From Spirogloea muscicola (lineage: Eukaryota; Streptophyta; Zygnematophyceae; Spirogloeales; Spirogloeaceae), in NCBI GenBank assembly GCA_009602725.1, contig WELB01000084.1, forward strand, positions 488,026 through 550,574: a stretch of 62,549 nucleotides of DNA, written 5' to 3'. Shown piece by piece: positions 60,801 through 62,549 of the stretch. Position 1 is the stretch's first letter. Each line of letters begins with the position of its first letter. The notes under the pieces were generated by a model. That model had not been told where the DNA came from. It saw nothing but the letters and a program-made list of their open reading frames with translations, and searched no databases. Both the position numbers and the translations under genes were made by a program.

Positions 60801-62549
60801 GTATATATCACCTAGTCTACCAGATTTCTACTCAATGAGTCGTTGTAAGCTGATCAGTGCTCACAGGCCTTAAGCTGTAGGGCTTATTTACGTGTACAGA
60901 GCACTTCATACCTATTGTAAATAATTGTTCATAACTGCCATGGTAATATGTGGGATGGTTAATAAGGGTGAAGGGTGTGGAAAGGAAACACAGATTGTTG
61001 CCTAGTGCAAGTCTTGCCTGCCGCACCTGTCGCACTTGTAACGGTTGCTGCCGTCGAGCACCTCAGCACTGGTGAAGTGTGCCAGCGCGGATGCGACGCT
61101 GCCCACGTCGCCGCTGTGGATCTCGACTGCCAGATCCATGGCGCCCTCGTGCACGCTGCTCTCATGCCCGCACCTGCCGCACGTGACCTGCGCCTACCCA
61201 GCCCCAAAGTCAGTGCTGGACCGCAGGATCCTAACCAGGGCTCACTGAGGAGGGAGAGAAGGGCGCAGAGGGGAGAGGATTGGAGGGAGGACGACCTGCG
61301 AGCGCAGGCGGCCGCCAAAGATGTGGTGCACGAGCGTGGTAGCGGCGGTCGGTGGGTCGACTGCCTTCTCGCCGCCGGCCTCGTCCAGGCACACTGTCTG
61401 GATGGAGTCCACGGCGATCCTGAGGACGCCAATGCCAAAACGGCGGGATGTCAGGTCGGACGCTCGTCGCGCTGACCTTGCCAATCGCACGCCGAGAAAG
61501 GCCATTGCCTGCAGACCTGAGGAACTCGTGCGCGTCCTCCTGGCGGCCGCCGGCGCCGAGCGAGCCCCGCAGGCCCGCCAGGAGATGCGCCGCCGAGAGA
61601 GGCCGACCACCGCCGCCGCCGCCGGGCCCCAGCACTGCCTTCACGTGGCCCTCGAGCTGGCACAAGAAGCACCAGCTCGCGCTCACGCCTGCAAAGGGCC
61701 TCGCCGCAACCCATGACCGCCGCCACTGTTCCGTGAGCACCAGAAATGGTCATGGTGCAGTCCAGCGCTGGCAGCCCGGTGAGGCAGCCGAGGGTCGCCG
61801 GACTCACATCGGCGCCCATGGTCGCCCCGCAAGAGGTACGCTGCCAGCGGCCGTGTGTACGTGAGGCACTGCAGCACCGCATTGGCAAAGCAGCTGCCGC
61901 CGCCACCGCCGCCGCAGCACAAGAAATCCAAGCTCGCCCAGTGTCAGTGTCGGTGGTTTTCGCAATTGATTTTCAGTCCTGAGTTTTGCATCTCACTTGG
62001 TAACTTGCTGGGCGATCTTGTAGAATTATTCATAATAACAAGATGTTGATGAACGTTTGTCAGGATGAGTAATGCCCTCTTAAACTCAGGTTGAGTGATG
62101 CCTGCTGCTGTTTTAGTTCACCGACTGGGTCGTCTATCTAACCGAGCTGCCTGCTGCAGGCCAAAGCGGCGCACCTGTTGCCGGCGTTGGCGAGGCCGCA
62201 GGGCGGGCGCCGCAGCTCGTCCCACCGGCTCAGCGCCAGGAAGTCGTCGTACTGGAACAGAACCTGCCACCGCCGTGAATAAAATTCAATTAATGGTTAG
62301 CTAAGCCCACACTAAGAGTAGTCTCAGGCAGCATATCCCTGCTAAAGGACCAATAATCCAAGCTTATATATTGTATTTGGAGAAGTTATGACAGCTTGTT
62401 TTTTTGGTGAAATGGGCCCAAGTAGAATTGAACCACTGACTTCACGCTGGTCAGGGCGGAGCGACAGTGGCGGCGGCAGCGCGCCCACCTTCTTCGGCGC
62501 GGCGGCGGCGGCGGCGACGGCGGCGGCGGCGGGCTTCTGCGGCGGCGGC
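57817..62549 (-). CDS. Ubiquitin-specific protease (UBP15/16/17 type) with C-terminal SEC-C motif (5' partial)
   Basis: Minus-strand gene running off the right edge. Blocks in order: [20 protein letters not shown] and LANAGN (about 62255-62160) joined to [17 protein letters not shown] (about 61915-61860), which carries the catalytic Cys; EDAHEFLR (about 61530); a zinc ribbon with TCGRCGHE and YKCDRCGRQ (about 61190 and 61025); [20 protein letters not shown] (about 60570-60510); [20 protein letters not shown]; the His box [14 protein letters not shown] (about 60095-60055); and the end box KAYLLFYAR (about 59755-59730). These define a complete USP catalytic core. After the core a long Ser/Pro-rich, apparently disordered exon (59439-57817, about 540 codons) ends with [18 protein letters not shown] (about 57960-57900), a SEC-C zinc-binding motif. 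Any MYND finger, as in plant UBP15/16, would lie outside. This USP plus SEC-C arrangement is not one I know from plants. Confidence 0.85.
57895..57960 (-). other. SEC-C zinc-binding motif coding segment
   Basis: Encodes CPC-x8-CC spacing in [22 protein letters not shown] was first described at the C-terminus of bacterial SecA, where it binds zinc and SecB. It is in the same open frame as the long linker, with no stop or intron between. Confidence 0.85.
62413..62444 (-). other. tRNA 3'-half-like sequence
   Basis: Read on the minus strand, this is a T-arm (AGTGG, loop TTCAATT, CTACT) followed by TGGGCCCA, the layout of a tRNA 3' half. No 5' half is present; upstream is USP coding sequence and its donor. 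It may be a fragment of an organelle tRNA or chance. Confidence 0.25.

Overview
The window is nuclear DNA of a green plant-lineage eukaryote, most likely a trebouxiophyte-type green alga (inference). Almost every recognisable gene has its closest counterpart among land-plant and green-algal nuclear genes: a RAY1-type glycosyltransferase, Mediator subunit MED33, the ABC half-transporter ABCB27/ALS1, the synaptonemal complex protein ZYP1, KDTA, plastid biotin carboxylase, FtsH12, an MTHFR-like protein and a UBP15/16-type deubiquitinase. The genes are intron-rich. They have GC-rich, alanine-rich first exons with CGG/GCC runs and lower-GC introns. TTTAGGG-like tracts, TGTAA poly(A) signals and a 439-bp (CT)n tract also fit a green alga. 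The species cannot be fixed from the sequence alone.

Layout: RAY1-like GT77 enzyme (+, 5' end outside the window, to 3405); MED33 (-, 11479 to 4055); ABCB27-like transporter (-, 17594 to 12568); a repeat-rich stretch 17.6-20.1 kb with the (CT)n tract and copies of a dispersed repeat; a 1504-residue coiled-coil protein of unknown function with nine 78-residue tandem repeats (+, 20330-25364); ZYP1 (+, 26273-28695); KDTA (-, 33070 to 28982); a MITE-like inverted repeat at 33.4-33.6 kb; a weak minus-strand gene candidate (about 34.0-36.0 kb); an organelle-like patch beside a single N (36048); plastid biotin carboxylase (+, 37176-41560); MTHFR-like protein (-, about 44721 to 42094); a head-to-head telomere-like tract and a 971-base gap (45333-46303); FtsH12 (+, 46390-52544); an intergenic region with tandem and dispersed repeats (52.5-55.3 kb); a PNRC-motif protein (+, 55290-56716); and a USP deubiquitinase ending in a SEC-C zinc motif (-, from beyond 62549 to 57817).

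The genes do not form one pathway. Three themes recur: plastid functions (biotin carboxylase for fatty-acid synthesis, FtsH12 of the envelope AAA machinery), glycan synthesis (RAY1-like, KDTA), and RNA or protein control (MED33, PNRC-motif protein, USP-SEC-C). ZYP1 is direct genomic evidence for meiotic machinery. The coiled-coil gene just upstream of it, on the same strand, is the least explained gene in the window.

All family calls are by recognition of motifs and residue patterns. No alignment or database search was run. Exon boundaries given exactly were checked for GT/AG and reading phase; the others are approximate.
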